Assembly (NCBI RefSeq): GCF_902497785.1
Contig: NZ_CABVHK010000003.1
Coordinates: forward strand, 1 to 64,000
Direction of reading: 5' to 3'
Source: Pseudomonas fluorescens
GTDB taxonomy: Bacteria; Pseudomonadota; Gammaproteobacteria; Pseudomonadales; Pseudomonadaceae
Length of the DNA stretch: 64,000 nt
This document shows, piece after piece, positions 29,730 through 45,364 of this stretch. The notes under the pieces were generated by a model. That model was not told the origin of the DNA. It did not search any database and was given only the letters and a program-made list of their open reading frames with translations. Each line of letters opens with the position of its first letter. The stretch's first letter is position 1. The position numbers and the translations under genes were made by a program.

Positions 29730-30434
29730 GCGGCGGTTAGCCCAGCGCTGGCGCAGCCACTCCAGGTCTTCGGGGCGCGTAACCTTGAGGTTGTCTGCCC
29801 GTCCTTCGATGAGGCGTGGCGCCAGCCCGGCCCACTCCATCGCCGAAGCCTCGTCAGTGATCAGCGCATCGGCCACGAGACTGTCAGCCAATGCCCGATG
29901 CAAGGCACCGAGGCGGAACATCTGCGGCGTATAGGCCTGCCAAATCACACTGCGATCCACGGTTTCAACCACGCGACCGTGCTTGTCGACCCGCTTCAAG
30001 GTATCGCGTGCCGGCACCGCCAGCAGACCGCCGACCGGATCGTCAGCCAGTTCCATCAGCAACTTATCCAGATCATCCCGGCTCAGATTGGGCCGCGCAG
30101 CGTCGTGCACCAACACCCAATCCTCGTCGCCAGCGCCCAGTGCATGCAAATGCAGCAAGGCATTGAGCACTGATCCGGAGCGCTCGGTGCCGCCATCAAC
30201 GCGTTGAATCCGCGAGTCGCTGGCGCACGCCAGATTGGGCCAGTAAGGATCATCGACAGCAAGACTGACCACCAACCCCTTCAGGGCAGGATGATCAAGG
30301 AAACAGCCGAGGCTGTGTTCGAGAATAGTGCGCCCGCCCAGCGGCAAGTATTGCTTGGGACGGTCCGCGGCCATACGGGCACCGACGCCCGCGGCAGGAA
30401 TCACGGCCCAGAAGGCCGGTATCGAGGAATTCAT
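29727..30434 (-). CDS. ispD: IspD, 2-C-methyl-D-erythritol 4-phosphate cytidylyltransferase
   Basis: A 235-residue CTP-dependent nucleotidyltransferase of the MEP pathway. The glycine-rich CTP loop AAGVGARMAADRPKQYL is at residues 13-29, VHDAARPNL at about 110, and the C-terminal RPEDLEWLR at about 215. The start overlaps the ftsB stop codon by 4 bp (ATGA). Unlike many bacteria, ispF is not adjacent but about 3 kb away, the usual Pseudomonas arrangement. Confidence 0.95.
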   Translation of the reverse strand: MNSSIPAFWAVIPAAGVGARMAADRPKQYLPLGGRTILEHSLGCFLDHPALKGLVVSLAVDDPYWPNLACASDSRIQRVDGGTERSGSVLNALLHLHALGAGDEDWVLVHDAARPNLSRDDLDKLLMELADDPVGGLLAVPARDTLKRVDKHGRVVETVDRSVIWQAYTPQMFRLGALHRALADSLVADALITDEASAMEWAGLAPRLIEGRADNLKVTRPEDLEWLRQRWANRR

Positions 30435-30709
30435 TGCGCTAGCTGGTAAAGGGTTTCACCGTCCTTGACCATGCCCAGCTCATGGCGAGCCCGTTCTTCA
30501 ACGGTCTCCATGCCTTTTTTCAATTCACTGACTTCGGCGTCCATGACCCGATTGCGCTCCAGCAACCCTTCGTTCTCAGCGTGCTGATCCGCGATCTGCT
30601 GAGTCAGCTCGGCCACTTGCGCGAGACTGCCATTACCCACCCACAGGCGGTATTGCAGGCCAGCCAGCAGCAAGAGCAAGACGAGGAACAACCAATTGGG
30701 ACTGCGCAT
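30431..30709 (-). CDS. ftsB: FtsB, cell-division protein
   Basis: A 92-residue bitopic inner-membrane protein. It has a short cytoplasmic N-terminus (MRSPN), one transmembrane helix at about 6-22, then a periplasmic coiled coil (AELTQQIADQHAENEGLLERNRV). FtsB joins FtsL and FtsQ in the divisome. The eno-ftsB-ispD order is conserved in gamma-proteobacteria. The stop codon overlaps the ispD start by 4 bp. Confidence 0.93.
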   Translation of the reverse strand: MRSPNWLFLVLLLLLAGLQYRLWVGNGSLAQVAELTQQIADQHAENEGLLERNRVMDAEVSELKKGMETVEERARHELGMVKDGETLYQLAQ

Positions 30710-30772
30710 CGAATATCAGGTTTCCAGTGAAAAAAGACAGCCATGCAAAAACTTTGAAGCTTCTGATAGCAC

Positions 30773-30795
30773 GAAGCCTGGAAGACCCAGGCTTG
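30773..30795. other. Hairpin between eno and ftsB
   Basis: AAGCCTGG (30774-30781) and CCAGGCTT (30787-30794) form an 8 bp stem with a 5 base loop. No T run follows in either direction, so it is more likely an mRNA processing or stability element in the eno-ftsB transcript than a terminator. Confidence 0.5.
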
Positions 30796-30880
30796 TGCTC
30801 TCAAGGCATCAGATTAGTGGCAAATCCATCGCTGTCGCGATTTTTTCGCCACAATCCGCTGACTTTATATCAGTCAACGA

Positions 30881-34823
<3,943 letters not shown>

Positions 34824-35076
34824 TTAAAGCGGTCCGAGCCGCCGGGGAAAGCGAAGGAAGGCCGAAGCCCCCGATCACCTGCATTAATCACAGTGCACCT
34901 TTCGAAAAAACCGCCGCGTTGTGACAGACCGGGAGATGAATCACCGGTACGTTGCTCGCTACACATTTTTTGGAATCGCCCAGCAAAGACTGCTTGGTAA
35001 TCGGCAACTCCTGCAATTCAGGCGAATCCACAGAAGTTGTATCAAGAAGGGAGCGTAGTCTACCGGAAAGCCCCTT

Positions 35077-36405
35077 TCAGCTCAAACCTTGATCTTCGCC
35101 CGGTGGCTGCCAGTGAAAATTCCAGCCGTCCTGCGCGCTGCCGTTCAAACCCTGAACGCTGGCCACTGCGAGTAATTGCCGGTCACGATACAACAGCGGC
35201 AATCTGCCACGGGCGAACCCCGGAACGCCGCGTTCGTTGAGCAATCGCTTCAGATCACGGTGGCCACGCTCGGGCAGAGTCATGACCTCTCCACCCTCAC
35301 GATAGCGGATATGCAGCGGTCCAGCGGGGCTTTGCCCGGTGCAGGTGAGCACCCCGTTTTCCGGCAAAATCAGGGCGGTCGAGGGGTCAGCCCAGACGCC
35401 GGCGGTCGGCGGGAGCCGCAGCCAGCAGCCGGACAGCCACCAGATCCGCCCACCCGCGCGATGCAACTCGCCATCCGCCAGGCGCCAGATCGGACGCGCA
35501 TCGCCGGTGGCATCGCGCAAATCTTCCCAACCCGACCAATGGTCACTGTCCGGCAGCCGTGTCCGTGCGTTGAGCCAGTGACTCAGTGCGTTGCGCTGGC
35601 GCGAAGCAGACAGTTCTGCAAGGGGCGCCAACGCCAGCGACGGCAGGCCCAGCCAATCGAAATCACTGGCGGTGCGGGCACTGGCCAGGTCGATTTGCGC
35701 CAGTTCATCGAGCAACGCCTGCGCTTCAGTCAGATGCGCTGCACTGCGGGCCATGGTTGCAACGGCTTGAGGCCAGCGCTCGGTCAGGACCGGGAACACT
35801 TGTTGCCGCAGGTAATTGCGCGAGAATTGCCGGTCCTGGTTCGAAGGGTCTTCGATCCAGCGCAACCGATGCTCGGTAGCGTAAGCCTCAAGCTCCGCCC
35901 GTGTGACATCGAGCAGGGGGCGCAGCAGATGCCCCTTGCCCAGCGCGCGCTGGCTCGGCATCCCTGACAAGCCTCTGACCCCGGCCCCGCGCAACAGCCG
36001 GAACAACAGGGTTTCAGCCTGATCGTCGCGGTGCTGGGCGGTCAGCAGCACTTCGTTTACTTGAGTAGCCTCGATGAAGGCGTCATAACGCGCATCCCGC
36101 GCAGCACGCTCAAGGCTGGCGCCGGGTCGAACCTGAACGCGAACGACCTGTAGCTGCACACCCAGCGCATCACAGACCGACTGACAATGTTGCGGCCACG
36201 CATCAGCTGCGGCCTGAAGGCCGTGATGAATGTGAATAGCGTTGAGTACGGGGAGGGATTCGGTTTTTGCGAGATTGGCGAGCAGGTGCAGCAGGACGGT
36301 CGAGTCGAGACCGCCAGAGAACGCGATGCGCCAGGTTGTGGCGTTACGCCACGGGGCAAGATGCTTCAAAAGCCTGGCAGAAAGATCGATGTTGGAGGAA
36401 TTCAT
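35077..36405 (-). CDS. tilS: TilS, tRNA(Ile)-lysidine synthase
   Basis: A 442-residue enzyme that makes lysidine at the wobble position of the AUA-reading tRNA-Ile. The PP-loop ATP motif is FSGGLDSTVLLHLL at about residues 29-42, with TAQHRDDQAETLLFRLLRGAGVRGLSGM and the RNA-recognition region IEDPSNQDRQFSRN. A C-terminal TilS domain contains VMTLPERGHRDLKRLLNERGVPGFARGRLPLLY. It lies between pyrG and accA, separated from accA by a repeat. Confidence 0.94.
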   Translation of the reverse strand: MNSSNIDLSARLLKHLAPWRNATTWRIAFSGGLDSTVLLHLLANLAKTESLPVLNAIHIHHGLQAAADAWPQHCQSVCDALGVQLQVVRVQVRPGASLERAARDARYDAFIEATQVNEVLLTAQHRDDQAETLLFRLLRGAGVRGLSGMPSQRALGKGHLLRPLLDVTRAELEAYATEHRLRWIEDPSNQDRQFSRNYLRQQVFPVLTERWPQAVATMARSAAHLTEAQALLDELAQIDLASARTASDFDWLGLPSLALAPLAELSASRQRNALSHWLNARTRLPDSDHWSGWEDLRDATGDARPIWRLADGELHRAGGRIWWLSGCWLRLPPTAGVWADPSTALILPENGVLTCTGQSPAGPLHIRYREGGEVMTLPERGHRDLKRLLNERGVPGFARGRLPLLYRDRQLLAVASVQGLNGSAQDGWNFHWQPPGEDQGLS

Positions 36406-36434
36406 AGGGATCGATCACTTCACACCAATCCCCT

Positions 36435-36512
36435 GTAGGAGCTGCCGCAGGCTGCGATCTTTTGATTTTGCATTTTCAAGATCAAAAGATCGCAGCCTGC
36501 GGCAGCTCCTAC
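36435..36512. repeat. Palindromic repeat between accA and tilS
   Basis: GTAGGAGCTGCCGCAGGCTG and its complement CAGCCTGCGGCAGCTCCTAC continue through CGATCTTTTGAT, giving a perfect stem of about 32 bp with a loop of about 13 bases. It is the cleanest member of this family in the window. Confidence 0.92.
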
Positions 36513-36530
36513 GGGGGTATTGCGTGTTCT

Positions 36531-37478
36531 TTAGAGACCGTAGCTCATCAGTCGCTCGTACCGACGGGTCAGCAGCGCTTCGGTATCGAACTTCTTCAGC
36601 ATCGCCAGTTGCGAGCTCAGCTCGGCGCGGATCGATGCAGCGGCCGCCGCAGGATTGCGATGAGCGCCACCCAACGGTTCGCCGATGACTTTGTCGACGA
36701 TGCCCAGGCCTTTCAGACGCTCGGCGGTGATGCCCATCGCTTCAGCGGCATCCGGGGCTTTTTCCGCGGTTTTCCACAGAATCGAAGCGCAACCTTCCGG
36801 CGAAATCACCGCGTAGGTCGAATATTGCAGCATGTTCAGCTGATCGCAAACGCCAATCGCCAGAGCACCACCAGAACCACCTTCACCGATCACGGTGGCG
36901 ATGATTGGGGTTTTCAGGCGGGCCATCACGCGCAGGTTCCAGGCAATCGCTTCGCTCTGGTTACGCTCTTCAGCGTCGATGCCTGGGTAAGCGCCCGGGG
37001 TGTCGATGAAGGTCAGGATCGGCATTTTGAAACGCTCGGCCATTTCCATCAGGCGGCAGGCCTTGCGGTAGCCTTCCGGACGCGGCATGCCGAAGTTGCG
37101 GCGAACCTTCTCGCGCACATCGCGGCCTTTCTGGTGACCGATGATCATCACCGGCTGGTCGTCCAGACGGGCAACGCCGCCGACGATAGCCGCGTCGTCG
37201 GAAAAGTGACGGTCGCCGTGCAGTTCGTCGAACTCGGTGAAGATGTGTTCGATGTAGTCCAGGGTGTACGGACGTTTCGGGTGACGCGCCAGACGCGCGA
37301 TCTGCCAGCTGGTCAGCTTGCCGAAGATGTCTTCGGTCAGCGTGCTGCTTTTGTCCTGCAGGCGGGAGATCTCATCGCCGATATTCAGCGAATTGTCGTT
37401 ACCGACCAAGCGCAACTCTTCGATCTTGGCTTGCAGGTCGGCGATTGGCTGTTCGAAATCTAGAAAATTCGGGTTCAT
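36531..37478 (-). CDS. accA: AccA, acetyl-CoA carboxylase carboxyltransferase alpha subunit
   Basis: A 315-residue subunit that moves the carboxyl group from biotin to acetyl-CoA with AccD, the first step of fatty acid synthesis. [22 protein letters not shown] is the typical N-terminal helix, and the crotonase-fold oxyanion loops are visible at DTPGAYPG and [12 protein letters not shown]. The frame is open to 37505, but the ATG at 37478 is the family start. It follows dnaE by about 140 bp, the conserved dnaE-accA order. Confidence 0.96.
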   Translation of the reverse strand: MNPNFLDFEQPIADLQAKIEELRLVGNDNSLNIGDEISRLQDKSSTLTEDIFGKLTSWQIARLARHPKRPYTLDYIEHIFTEFDELHGDRHFSDDAAIVGGVARLDDQPVMIIGHQKGRDVREKVRRNFGMPRPEGYRKACRLMEMAERFKMPILTFIDTPGAYPGIDAEERNQSEAIAWNLRVMARLKTPIIATVIGEGGSGGALAIGVCDQLNMLQYSTYAVISPEGCASILWKTAEKAPDAAEAMGITAERLKGLGIVDKVIGEPLGGAHRNPAAAAASIRAELSSQLAMLKKFDTEALLTRRYERLMSYGL

Positions 37479-37617
37479 AGGCGTCCGTCTAGGGTCGACG
37501 TCCAAGAGAGCTTGGGCCGGCCGGTTGTCTATTCGCGCCCTACCTTAAGGGACAGGCGCGTTCAGGTCGAGATTAAAAATTCAGGTCGAGATCAGGGGAG
37601 TAGAAAGCACCTGACCG

Positions 37618-40600
37618 TCAACGGTATTGGAGGAAGACGTTGTCTCGCCCGAACTGGTCACGCAGGGCTTGAATCAACGCATCCGCCGGGTCGATCCGCC
37701 AAGTCTCGCCAAACTGCAGCAAGGCCTTCGCATCGGGGCTCGTGTACTCCATGGTAATCGGGCAGGCGCCGCGATGACGTTTGAACAACTCACCCAGCCA
37801 GCGTAGCTGATCGCCCTTCAAATCCTTGGTCTGCAACTTCAATCGCAGGCTTTCGGCGAGGTTGGTGCGCGCATCTTCCATGCTCATCACCCGTTTGACC
37901 CGCAGGCGCAAACCACCGGAGAAATCGTCGTTGCTGACTTCGCCTTCAACCACCACCATCGCGTCAGTCTGCAACAGCGAATGCGCCGAGTGGAACGCTT
38001 CTGCAAACAGCGAAGCTTCGATTCGCCCAGAGCGATCGTCAAGGGTGATGAACCCCATCTTGTCGCCCTTTTTGTTCTTCATCACGCGCAGGGCGATGAT
38101 CATGCCCGCGACGGTCTGGGTATCGCGAGCCGGCTTCAGGTCGATGATGCGCTGGCGGGCAAACCGGCGGATCTCGCCTTCGTATTCGTCAATCGGGTGA
38201 CCGGTCAGGTACAGGCCCAGCGTGTCTTTCTCGCCTTTGAGGCGCTCCTTCAACGTCAGCTCTTTCGCCTTGCGGTGATTGGCATAGACGTCCGCATCGG
38301 CTTCGACGAACAGCCCGCCAAACAGGTCGGCGTGGCCACTGTCGTGGGTGCGAGCGGTTTGCTCGGCGGCCTTGATCGCCCCTTCCATCGCGTTGAGCAA
38401 CACCGCGCGGTTCTGGTCGATGCTCGCTTGATAGGCTTTCGGTTCGTCATGGAAATACGGCCCCAGACGATCCAGTGCACCGCTGCGGATCAAGCCGTCG
38501 AGGGTGCGTTTGTTGATGCGCTTGAGGTCGACACGGGCGCAGAAATCGAACAGGTCCTTGAACGGCCCATCCTGACGCGCCTCGGTGATCGCTTCTACCG
38601 GCCCTTCGCCCACACCCTTGATCGCGCCGAGGCCGTAAATGATCCGGCCTTCGTCATTGACCGTGAACTTGAACTCCGAAGTATTCACATCCGGCGCGTC
38701 GAGACGCAGCTTCATGGTGCGAATTTCTTCGATCAAGGTCACGACCTTGTCGGTGTTGTGCATGTCCGCCGAGAGTACCGCCGCCATGAACGGCGCCGGG
38801 TAATGCGTTTTCAGCCACGCCGTCTGATACGACACCAGGCCGTATGCAGCGGAGTGAGATTTGTTGAAGCCGTAACCGGCGAATTTTTCCACCAGGTCGA
38901 AAATGTTACCGGCCAGGTCAGCTTCGATATTGTTGGTCTTGCAACCTTCAATGAAACCGCCGCGCTGCTTGGCCATTTCCTCGGGCTTTTTCTTACCCAT
39001 GGCTCGACGCAGCATGTCTGCACCGCCGAGGGTGTAACCGGCCATGACCTGGGCAATCTGCATCACCTGTTCCTGATACAGAATGATGCCGTAAGTCGGA
39101 GCCAACACAGGCTTGAGGCCTTCGTACTGGTAATCCGAGTGCGGGTACGCCAGTTCGGCGCGACCGTGCTTACGGTTGATAAAGTCGTCAACCATGCCCG
39201 ATTGCAACGGGCCCGGACGGAACAGGGCCACCAGTGCGATCAAGTCTTCCAGGCAGTCGGGCTTGAGCTTCTTGATCAGCTCTTTCATGCCGCGAGACTC
39301 AAGCTGGAACACTGCGGTGGTTTCAGCTTTTTGCAGCAGTTGATAAGTCGGCTTGTCATCCAGCGGGATAAACGCGATGTCCAGCGGCGGCTCATCGACC
39401 TTGGCGCGGTCGCGGTTGATGGTTTTCAGCGCCCAGTCGATCACCGTCAGGGTACGCAGGCCGAGGAAGTCGAACTTCACCAGGCCGGCGGCTTCAACGT
39501 CGTCCTTGTCGAACTGGGTCACCAGACCGTCGCCGGCCTCGTCGCAATAGATCGGCGAAAAGTCAGTGAGTTTGGTCGGCGCGATGACCACACCACCGGC
39601 GTGCTTGCCGACGTTACGCACAACGCCTTCAAGTTTGCGCGCCATTTCCCAGATTTCCGCGGCTTCTTCATCGACCTTGATGAAATCACGGAGGATTTCT
39701 TCTTGCTCGTAGGCTTTTTCCAGGGTCATGCCGACTTCGAACGGAATCATCTTCGACAGACGATCCGCCAGTCCGTAGGACTTGCCCTGCACCCGCGCCA
39801 CGTCACGGACCACAGCCTTGGCCGCCATGGAACCGAAGGTGATGATTTGACTGACGGCGTTGCGACCGTATTTCTCGGCCACGTAGTCGATCACCCGATC
39901 ACGACCGTCCATGCAGAAGTCGACGTCGAAGTCGGGCATCGAGACCCGTTCCGGGTTGAGGAAGCGTTCGAACAGCAGGTCGTATTCCAGCGGGTCGAGG
40001 TCGGTGATCTTCTGCACATAGGCCACCAGCGAACCGGCACCCGAACCACGGCCCGGACCTACCGGTACGCCGTTGCTCTTGGCCCACTGGATAAAGTCCA
40101 TCACGATCAGGAAATAACCGGGGAAGCCCATCTGGATGATGATATCCAGCTCGAAATTCAGCCGGTCGACGTAGACCTGGCGCTTGGCTTCGTAATCTTC
40201 AGTGGTGTCCTTGGGCAGCAGCACGCTGAGGCGGTCTTCAAGACCGTCGAAAGACACCTTGCGGAAATACTCGTCGATGGTCATGCCATCGGGAATCGGG
40301 AAGTTGGGCAGGAAGTGCGTGCCCAGCTTCACTTCGATGTTGCAGCGCTTGGCGATCTCGACCGTGTTTTCCAGCGCTTCGGGAATGTCGCTGAACAGCT
40401 CGGCCATTTCCTCGGCGGTTTTCAGGTATTGCTGATCGCTGTAATTCTTCGAGCGTCGCGGATCGTCGAGGGCGCGGCCCTCACCGATGCAAACACGGGT
40501 CTCGTGAGCGGCGAAATCTTCCTGCTTGATGAAACGAACATCGTTGGTCGCCACCAGTGGCGCACCGATTTTCTCGGCCAGGGCCACGGCGCCGTGCAGT

Positions 40601-41139
40601 TGCTCTTCATCATTGGGGCGACTGGTGCGCTGGATTTCCAGGTAAAAGCGATCCGGGAACACGGCCATCCATTCCCGCGCCAGTTTTTCCGCTTCAGCCG
40701 GGTTGCCACTGAGCATCGCCAGGCCGATCTCACCCTCTTTCGCCGCCGACAGCATGATCAAGCCTTCGCTGGCCTCAGCCACCCACTCGCGCTCGATGAT
40801 CACCGAGCCATTGCGCTGGCCGTCGATGAAACCACGCGAGATCAGCTCGGTCAGGTTGCGATAACCGACCGCGTTCATCGCCAACAGGCTGATCCGGCTC
40901 AGGGCATTGTCCGGATCCTTGTTCGACAGCCACAGGTCAGCGCCGCAGATCGGCTTGATGCCTGCGCCCATGGCTGCTTTATAGAATTTGACCAGGGAAC
41001 ACATGTTGTTCTGGTCGGTGACCGCTACGGCAGGCATGTTCATGCCGACCAGGGTCTTGACCAGCGGTTTGATCCGCACCAGACCGTCGACCAGGGAGTA
41101 TTCAGTGTGCAGGCGTAGATGGACGAATGAAGCCGGCAT
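37618..41139 (-). CDS. dnaE: DnaE, DNA polymerase III alpha subunit
   Basis: The 1173-residue replicative polymerase. The N-terminal PHP domain begins [14 protein letters not shown]. The polymerase catalytic aspartates are in [16 protein letters not shown] and [11 protein letters not shown], and [15 protein letters not shown] is the fingers/palm loop. The C-terminal region has tandem HhH, an OB fold ([25 protein letters not shown]) and a tail for tau binding. The length is normal for the class. It is followed by accA on the same strand. The long open frame on the opposite strand is an antisense artefact of codon bias. Confidence 0.97.
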   Translation of the reverse strand: MPASFVHLRLHTEYSLVDGLVRIKPLVKTLVGMNMPAVAVTDQNNMCSLVKFYKAAMGAGIKPICGADLWLSNKDPDNALSRISLLAMNAVGYRNLTELISRGFIDGQRNGSVIIEREWVAEASEGLIMLSAAKEGEIGLAMLSGNPAEAEKLAREWMAVFPDRFYLEIQRTSRPNDEEQLHGAVALAEKIGAPLVATNDVRFIKQEDFAAHETRVCIGEGRALDDPRRSKNYSDQQYLKTAEEMAELFSDIPEALENTVEIAKRCNIEVKLGTHFLPNFPIPDGMTIDEYFRKVSFDGLEDRLSVLLPKDTTEDYEAKRQVYVDRLNFELDIIIQMGFPGYFLIVMDFIQWAKSNGVPVGPGRGSGAGSLVAYVQKITDLDPLEYDLLFERFLNPERVSMPDFDVDFCMDGRDRVIDYVAEKYGRNAVSQIITFGSMAAKAVVRDVARVQGKSYGLADRLSKMIPFEVGMTLEKAYEQEEILRDFIKVDEEAAEIWEMARKLEGVVRNVGKHAGGVVIAPTKLTDFSPIYCDEAGDGLVTQFDKDDVEAAGLVKFDFLGLRTLTVIDWALKTINRDRAKVDEPPLDIAFIPLDDKPTYQLLQKAETTAVFQLESRGMKELIKKLKPDCLEDLIALVALFRPGPLQSGMVDDFINRKHGRAELAYPHSDYQYEGLKPVLAPTYGIILYQEQVMQIAQVMAGYTLGGADMLRRAMGKKKPEEMAKQRGGFIEGCKTNNIEADLAGNIFDLVEKFAGYGFNKSHSAAYGLVSYQTAWLKTHYPAPFMAAVLSADMHNTDKVVTLIEEIRTMKLRLDAPDVNTSEFKFTVNDEGRIIYGLGAIKGVGEGPVEAITEARQDGPFKDLFDFCARVDLKRINKRTLDGLIRSGALDRLGPYFHDEPKAYQASIDQNRAVLLNAMEGAIKAAEQTARTHDSGHADLFGGLFVEADADVYANHRKAKELTLKERLKGEKDTLGLYLTGHPIDEYEGEIRRFARQRIIDLKPARDTQTVAGMIIALRVMKNKKGDKMGFITLDDRSGRIEASLFAEAFHSAHSLLQTDAMVVVEGEVSNDDFSGGLRLRVKRVMSMEDARTNLAESLRLKLQTKDLKGDQLRWLGELFKRHRGACPITMEYTSPDAKALLQFGETWRIDPADALIQALRDQFGRDNVFLQYR

Positions 41140-41215
41140 AGTGATCCTGCGTTAAGTCATGAAAACAACAAGGCCCGGATTGTACCGGGCCTTGGCGAAA
41201 ACATCAGCCTTGCGA

Positions 41216-41854
41216 CTAACTCTCGATCAGGCTTTCCCGCGCTTCATACGCCAGCCGCACCGGCGCGAACGAGCGACGGTGAATCGGGGTCGGGCCCAAG
41301 CGAGCCAGCGCTTCCAGATGAACGGGCGTCGGGTAGCCTTTGTGCCCGCCGATGCCGTAGCCCGGGTAAATCAATTCGAAGGCGGCCATCTCGCGGTCGC
41401 GGCTGACCTTGGCCAGAATCGACGCGGCGGCGATGGCAGGAACCTTGCCGTCGCCCTGCACCACCGCTTCGGCGCGCATGGACAGTTTCGGACAGCGGTT
41501 ACCGTCGATCATCGCCAGTTTCGGCTGAATGTGCAGGCCCTCGATTGCGCGCTGCATCGCCAGCATCGTGGCATGGAGGATGTTGAGCTCGTCGATTTCT
41601 TCGACTTCGGCGCGGGCGATGCACCAGCTCAGGGCTTTTTCGCAAATTTCGTCGTAGAGCTTTTCGCGGCGCGCTTCGGTGAGTTTCTTCGAGTCATTCA
41701 GACCGAGGATCGGGCGATTCGGATCGAGGATCACCGCGGCAGTCACCACGGCACCGCAAAGTGGGCCGCGTCCGACTTCGTCAACACCGGCAACCAGTTC
41801 TTCGACTTCGGCGACCAAGGTGAAATCCAGGCCCATCTGTATCACTTTTGTCAT
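41216..41854 (-). CDS. rnhB: RnhB, ribonuclease HII
   Basis: A 212-residue nuclease that cuts RNA at ribonucleotides embedded in DNA. The catalytic Asp-Glu pair is in [13 protein letters not shown], the next Asp in LAMIDGN, and the C-terminal block [13 protein letters not shown] is typical. The start at 41854 gives an ATGA overlap with the lpxB stop codon, which favours it over the internal MGLDFTLV start. It ends a long envelope-biogenesis cluster. Confidence 0.95.
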   Translation of the reverse strand: MTKVIQMGLDFTLVAEVEELVAGVDEVGRGPLCGAVVTAAVILDPNRPILGLNDSKKLTEARREKLYDEICEKALSWCIARAEVEEIDELNILHATMLAMQRAIEGLHIQPKLAMIDGNRCPKLSMRAEAVVQGDGKVPAIAAASILAKVSRDREMAAFELIYPGYGIGGHKGYPTPVHLEALARLGPTPIHRRSFAPVRLAYEARESLIES

Positions 41855-42981
41855 TGTGTTTTGCCGATCAGATTCAGTACCGCGTCGGCTGCCTGGTTGG
41901 AGGCGTCCAGGCGCAAGGTACGGTGGATTTCGTCGAAACCGCGGGTTTGTTCTTCTCCACCTTCGATCAGGGGCGACAACGTCTGGGCCAGCGCTTCAAC
42001 GGTTGCGTCATCCTGAAGCAACTCGGGCACTAACAGGCGCTGGGCCAACAGGTTCGGCAAGGACACATAGGGACTTTTCACCATGCGCTTGAGGATCCAG
42101 AACGTCAGCGGCGCCAGGCGATAGGCGACTACCATCGGCCGTTTGTACAGCAACGCTTCAAGCGTAGCCGTTCCGGAGGCAATCAACACCGCGTCGCAGG
42201 CGGCGAGCGCCAGATGGGAATTGCCGTCGAGCAAAGTCAACGGCAGGTCGCGACCGGCGAGCAACTCTTCAAGTTGCACGCGGCGCTGAGGGCTGGCGCA
42301 AGGCATCACGAACCGTACGCCGGGGCGCATGGCGCGCAAACGCTGGGCGGTGTCGAGGAACAACGCCCCCAGACGGCCGACTTCGCCACCGCGACTGCCC
42401 GGCATTAGCGCGACCAAGGGCCCATCCGGCAAACCGAGTTCGGCCCGCGCGGCGGCGCGATCGGCTTCAAGCGGGATTGCATCGGCCAGCGAGTGCCCGA
42501 CAAACCGCACCGGCACGCCCTTCTCTTCGTAGAATTTGGCCTCGAACGGGAACAGCGTCAGCATCAGGTCGCAACCCTCGCGAATCTTCAGCACCCGCTT
42601 CTGCCGCCACGCCCACACCGACGGGCTGACGTAATGCACGGTCTTGATCCCGGCCTGACGCAGTTTCAGTTCGATATTGAGATTGAAATCCGGGGCATCG
42701 ATACCGATGAAAACGTCCGGTTTCTCGGCGATCAGGTCAGCGATCAGCTTCTTGCGACGTTTCAACAACTCGCGCAGCCGACCCAGCACTTCCACCAGGC
42801 CCATGACCGAGAGACGTTCCATCGGGAAATACGAGTTCAGGCCTTCAGCCTGCATCAGCGGACCGCCAACCCCTATGAACTCGACCGCCGGATGCTGTGC
42901 CTTGAGCGCGCGCATAAGACCGGCGCCGAGAATGTCACCGGAAGCCTCACCCGCCACCAGCGCAATACGCAGATTAGCCAT
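41851..42981 (-). CDS. lpxB: LpxB, lipid A disaccharide synthase
   Basis: A 376-residue GT19 glycosyltransferase that joins UDP-diacylglucosamine and lipid X. Typical blocks are [59 protein letters not shown] and [13 protein letters not shown]. It is 2 bp from lpxA upstream and overlaps rnhB downstream by 4 bp, so the lpxA-lpxB-rnhB segment is surely co-transcribed. Confidence 0.97.
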   Translation of the reverse strand: MANLRIALVAGEASGDILGAGLMRALKAQHPAVEFIGVGGPLMQAEGLNSYFPMERLSVMGLVEVLGRLRELLKRRKKLIADLIAEKPDVFIGIDAPDFNLNIELKLRQAGIKTVHYVSPSVWAWRQKRVLKIREGCDLMLTLFPFEAKFYEEKGVPVRFVGHSLADAIPLEADRAAARAELGLPDGPLVALMPGSRGGEVGRLGALFLDTAQRLRAMRPGVRFVMPCASPQRRVQLEELLAGRDLPLTLLDGNSHLALAACDAVLIASGTATLEALLYKRPMVVAYRLAPLTFWILKRMVKSPYVSLPNLLAQRLLVPELLQDDATVEALAQTLSPLIEGGEEQTRGFDEIHRTLRLDASNQAADAVLNLIGKTQ

Positions 42982-42983
42982 GG

Positions 42984-43760
42984 TTAACGCGTGATGCCGC
43001 GGGTCGAAGACTGGATGGAGTCACGAAACACCGCGACTTCCGGAAACTGTGCCGAAGGTTCGGCCAGTTCGGCGAGCGCTTGCTCAACGGTCAGGCCCTG
43101 ACGGTAAACCGTCTTGTAGGCGCGCCGCAGGGCATGAATCGCGTCTTCGCTGAAACCGCGACGGCGCATGCCTTCGAAGTTCATGCTGCGGGCTTCGGCG
43201 GGGTTGCCGAACACCGTGACGTACGCGGGCACATCCTTGCCAATGGCGGTGCCCATGCCGGAAAAGCTGTGGGCGCCGATGTGGCAATACTGATGAACCA
43301 GGGTGAAGCCGGACAGGATCGCCCAGTCCTGGACGTGCACATGGCCAGCCAACGCCGTGTTGTTGACCAGAATGCAGTGGTTGCCGATGACGCTGTCGTG
43401 GCCGATGTGGGCGTAGGCCATGATCAGGTTGTGATCGCCCAGGGTCGTTTCCGCACGATCCTGAATGGTCCCGCGGTGAATCGTCACGCCTTCGCGGATG
43501 ATGTTGTGATCACCGATGACCAGGCGTGTTTCTTCGCCCTTGTATTTCAGATCGGGCGTGTCCTCGCCTACCGAAGAAAACTGGTAGATGCGGTTGTGCT
43601 TACCAATTCGGGTCGGACCTTTGAGAATTACATGTGGCCCGATCACTGTCCCCTCGCCGATTTCCACACCAGCGCCGATGATCGACCAAGGGCCGACCTC
43701 GACGTCGTCGGCCAGAACGGCCGTCGGATCGATGATTGCGCGAGGGTCAATCAAACTCAT
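42984..43760 (-). CDS. lpxA: LpxA, UDP-N-acetylglucosamine acyltransferase
   Basis: A 258-residue left-handed beta-helix enzyme, the first step of lipid A synthesis. Hexapeptide repeats fill residues 1-185, the catalytic His is in [12 protein letters not shown], and the C-terminal helical region ([23 protein letters not shown]) is conserved. Upstream in-frame codons reach 43826, but [12 protein letters not shown] at 43760 is the family start and overlaps the fabZ stop codon by 4 bp. Confidence 0.97.
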   Translation of the reverse strand: MSLIDPRAIIDPTAVLADDVEVGPWSIIGAGVEIGEGTVIGPHVILKGPTRIGKHNRIYQFSSVGEDTPDLKYKGEETRLVIGDHNIIREGVTIHRGTIQDRAETTLGDHNLIMAYAHIGHDSVIGNHCILVNNTALAGHVHVQDWAILSGFTLVHQYCHIGAHSFSGMGTAIGKDVPAYVTVFGNPAEARSMNFEGMRRRGFSEDAIHALRRAYKTVYRQGLTVEQALAELAEPSAQFPEVAVFRDSIQSSTRGITR

Positions 43761-44197
43761 ACTTTTTGTTCCGCACAGATGATCTCGGCCGAGCAGACCG
43801 GCTTGCCATCCACCGAGGCCTGGCATTCAAACTTCCAGATCTTGCGCTTGCAGCTGATGAACCTGGCTTCGAGGATCAACTGGTCGCCAGGCTTGACTGG
43901 CTGACGGAAACGCAATTTGTCGGAACCGACGAAGTAGTACAGGGTGCCATCAGCCGGCTTCACGTCCAGCATCTTGAAACCAAGGATCCCGGCAGCCTGA
44001 GCCATCGCTTCGATGATCAGTACGCCCGGCATGATTGGATGCGCAGGGAAGTGACCATTGAAGAACGGTTCGTTGATGCTGACATTCTTGTAGGCGCGAA
44101 TGCGCTTGCCTTCCACATCCAGATCCACGACCCGGTCCACCAGCAGGAACGGGTAACGGTGAGGCAGGTATTCGCGAATCTCGTTGATGTCCATCAT
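43757..44197 (-). CDS. fabZ: FabZ, 3-hydroxyacyl-ACP dehydratase
   Basis: A 146-residue hot-dog-fold dehydratase of fatty acid elongation. The active site His is in [14 protein letters not shown] and the Glu in [10 protein letters not shown]. It competes with LpxA and LpxD for hydroxyacyl-ACP, which fits its place between them. [16 protein letters not shown] at 44197 is the family start; an in-frame codon at 44257 lies in the spacer. No obvious ribosome binding site precedes it. Confidence 0.97.
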   Translation of the reverse strand: MMDINEIREYLPHRYPFLLVDRVVDLDVEGKRIRAYKNVSINEPFFNGHFPAHPIMPGVLIIEAMAQAAGILGFKMLDVKPADGTLYYFVGSDKLRFRQPVKPGDQLILEARFISCKRKIWKFECQASVDGKPVCSAEIICAEQKV

Positions 44198-44305
44198 TTC
44201 GGGAGGAAGCCTATGTAAAGATTGGGAACGCGCGACTGACGCGCGCTCCGCTAGCAAATCAAGGAGGCAGTCTAGCGGCTGTGCACACTTGATATGGAAA
44301 TGGTA

Positions 44306-45361
44306 TCAGCCATCTGATGAAGCATTACCGTCAGGGGTCACGTCCCCAACGCGCTTTTCCAGCTGTCGCAGCCGTCGCGCGATGTCATCGAGCTGACGGA
44401 GGCGTGCCGCGCTTTTGCGCCATTCGGCAGCCGGTTGCATGGCCGTACCGGAAGAATAGGAGCCCGGCTCGGTAATCGAGTGGGTCACCATGGTCATCCC
44501 GGTGATGAAAACCTTGTCGCAAATTTCGATATGCCCCACCAGCCCTACGCCACCGGCCAGCATGCAATGCTTGCCGATCTTGGTGCTGCCGGAAATGCCC
44601 ACGCACGCGGCCATGGCGGTGTGATCACCGATCTGCACGTTGTGGGCAATCTGAATCTGGTTGTCGAGTTTGACGCCATTACCGATGACCGTATCCGCCA
44701 GCGCACCACGGTCGATGGCGGTATTCACGCCAATCTCCACGTCGTCGCCAACCAGCACACCACCGATCTGGGCGATTTTCTGCCAGATGCCTTTCTCGTT
44801 GGCAAAACCGAAACCTTCGCCCCCCAGAACCGCACCGGATTGAATCACCACACGCTTGCCAATGCGCACGTCGTGATACAGCGTGACTTTCGGGGCCAGC
44901 CAGCCGCCCTCGCCGATTTCGCTGCGGGCGCCGATGAAGCAGTGCGCGCCGACGGTCACACCGGCAGCAATACGCGCAGCGCTTTCGATCACGGCAAAGG
45001 CACCGATACTCGCCGCCGGATCGACCACCGCGTCCTCGGCCACGACTGCCGTCGGATGAATACCGGCAGCTGCTTTCGGCTTGGGATCGAACAGGTGGGA
45101 AATACGTGCGTAGGCCAGGTAAGGGTCGGGCACTACCAGCGCATCACCGGAAAAACCGTCGGCGTCAGCGGCCTTCAGCAACAAGGCTGCGGCCTGGCTG
45201 TCCACCAGGTATTTACGGTATTGAGGATTTGCCAGAAAGCTCAACTGAGCTGGGCCAGCCTCTTGCAAAGTGGCTAGCCCAGTAATTTCCTTCTCCGGGT
45301 CGCCACGCAGGGTGGCGCCGAGGAACTCGGCCAACTGGCCGAGTTTTATGGTCGCTGTCAT
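44306..45361 (-). CDS. lpxD: LpxD, UDP-3-O-acylglucosamine N-acyltransferase
   Basis: A 351-residue enzyme adding the second hydroxyacyl chain in lipid A synthesis. An N-terminal uridine-binding domain of about 100 residues ([13 protein letters not shown]) precedes a left-handed beta-helix of hexapeptide repeats to about residue 310. The catalytic His is in [18 protein letters not shown]-terminal helix ([23 protein letters not shown]) is coiled-coil-like. It starts 3 bp after ompH. Confidence 0.97.
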   Translation of the reverse strand: MTATIKLGQLAEFLGATLRGDPEKEITGLATLQEAGPAQLSFLANPQYRKYLVDSQAAALLLKAADADGFSGDALVVPDPYLAYARISHLFDPKPKAAAGIHPTAVVAEDAVVDPAASIGAFAVIESAARIAAGVTVGAHCFIGARSEIGEGGWLAPKVTLYHDVRIGKRVVIQSGAVLGGEGFGFANEKGIWQKIAQIGGVLVGDDVEIGVNTAIDRGALADTVIGNGVKLDNQIQIAHNVQIGDHTAMAACVGISGSTKIGKHCMLAGGVGLVGHIEICDKVFITGMTMVTHSITEPGSYSSGTAMQPAAEWRKSAARLRQLDDIARRLRQLEKRVGDVTPDGNASSDG

Positions 45362-45364
45362 GGA

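Noticed and set aside
30773..30795. Eno terminator
   Set aside because: The hairpin has no T run on either strand, and ftsB follows in the same direction, so it is listed only as a hairpin.
37981..41118. A 1045-codon open frame on the plus strand
   Set aside because: It is exactly antisense to dnaE, has no ribosome binding site, and its composition (rich in His, Arg, Gln, Val) is that of a shadow frame in GC-rich DNA.
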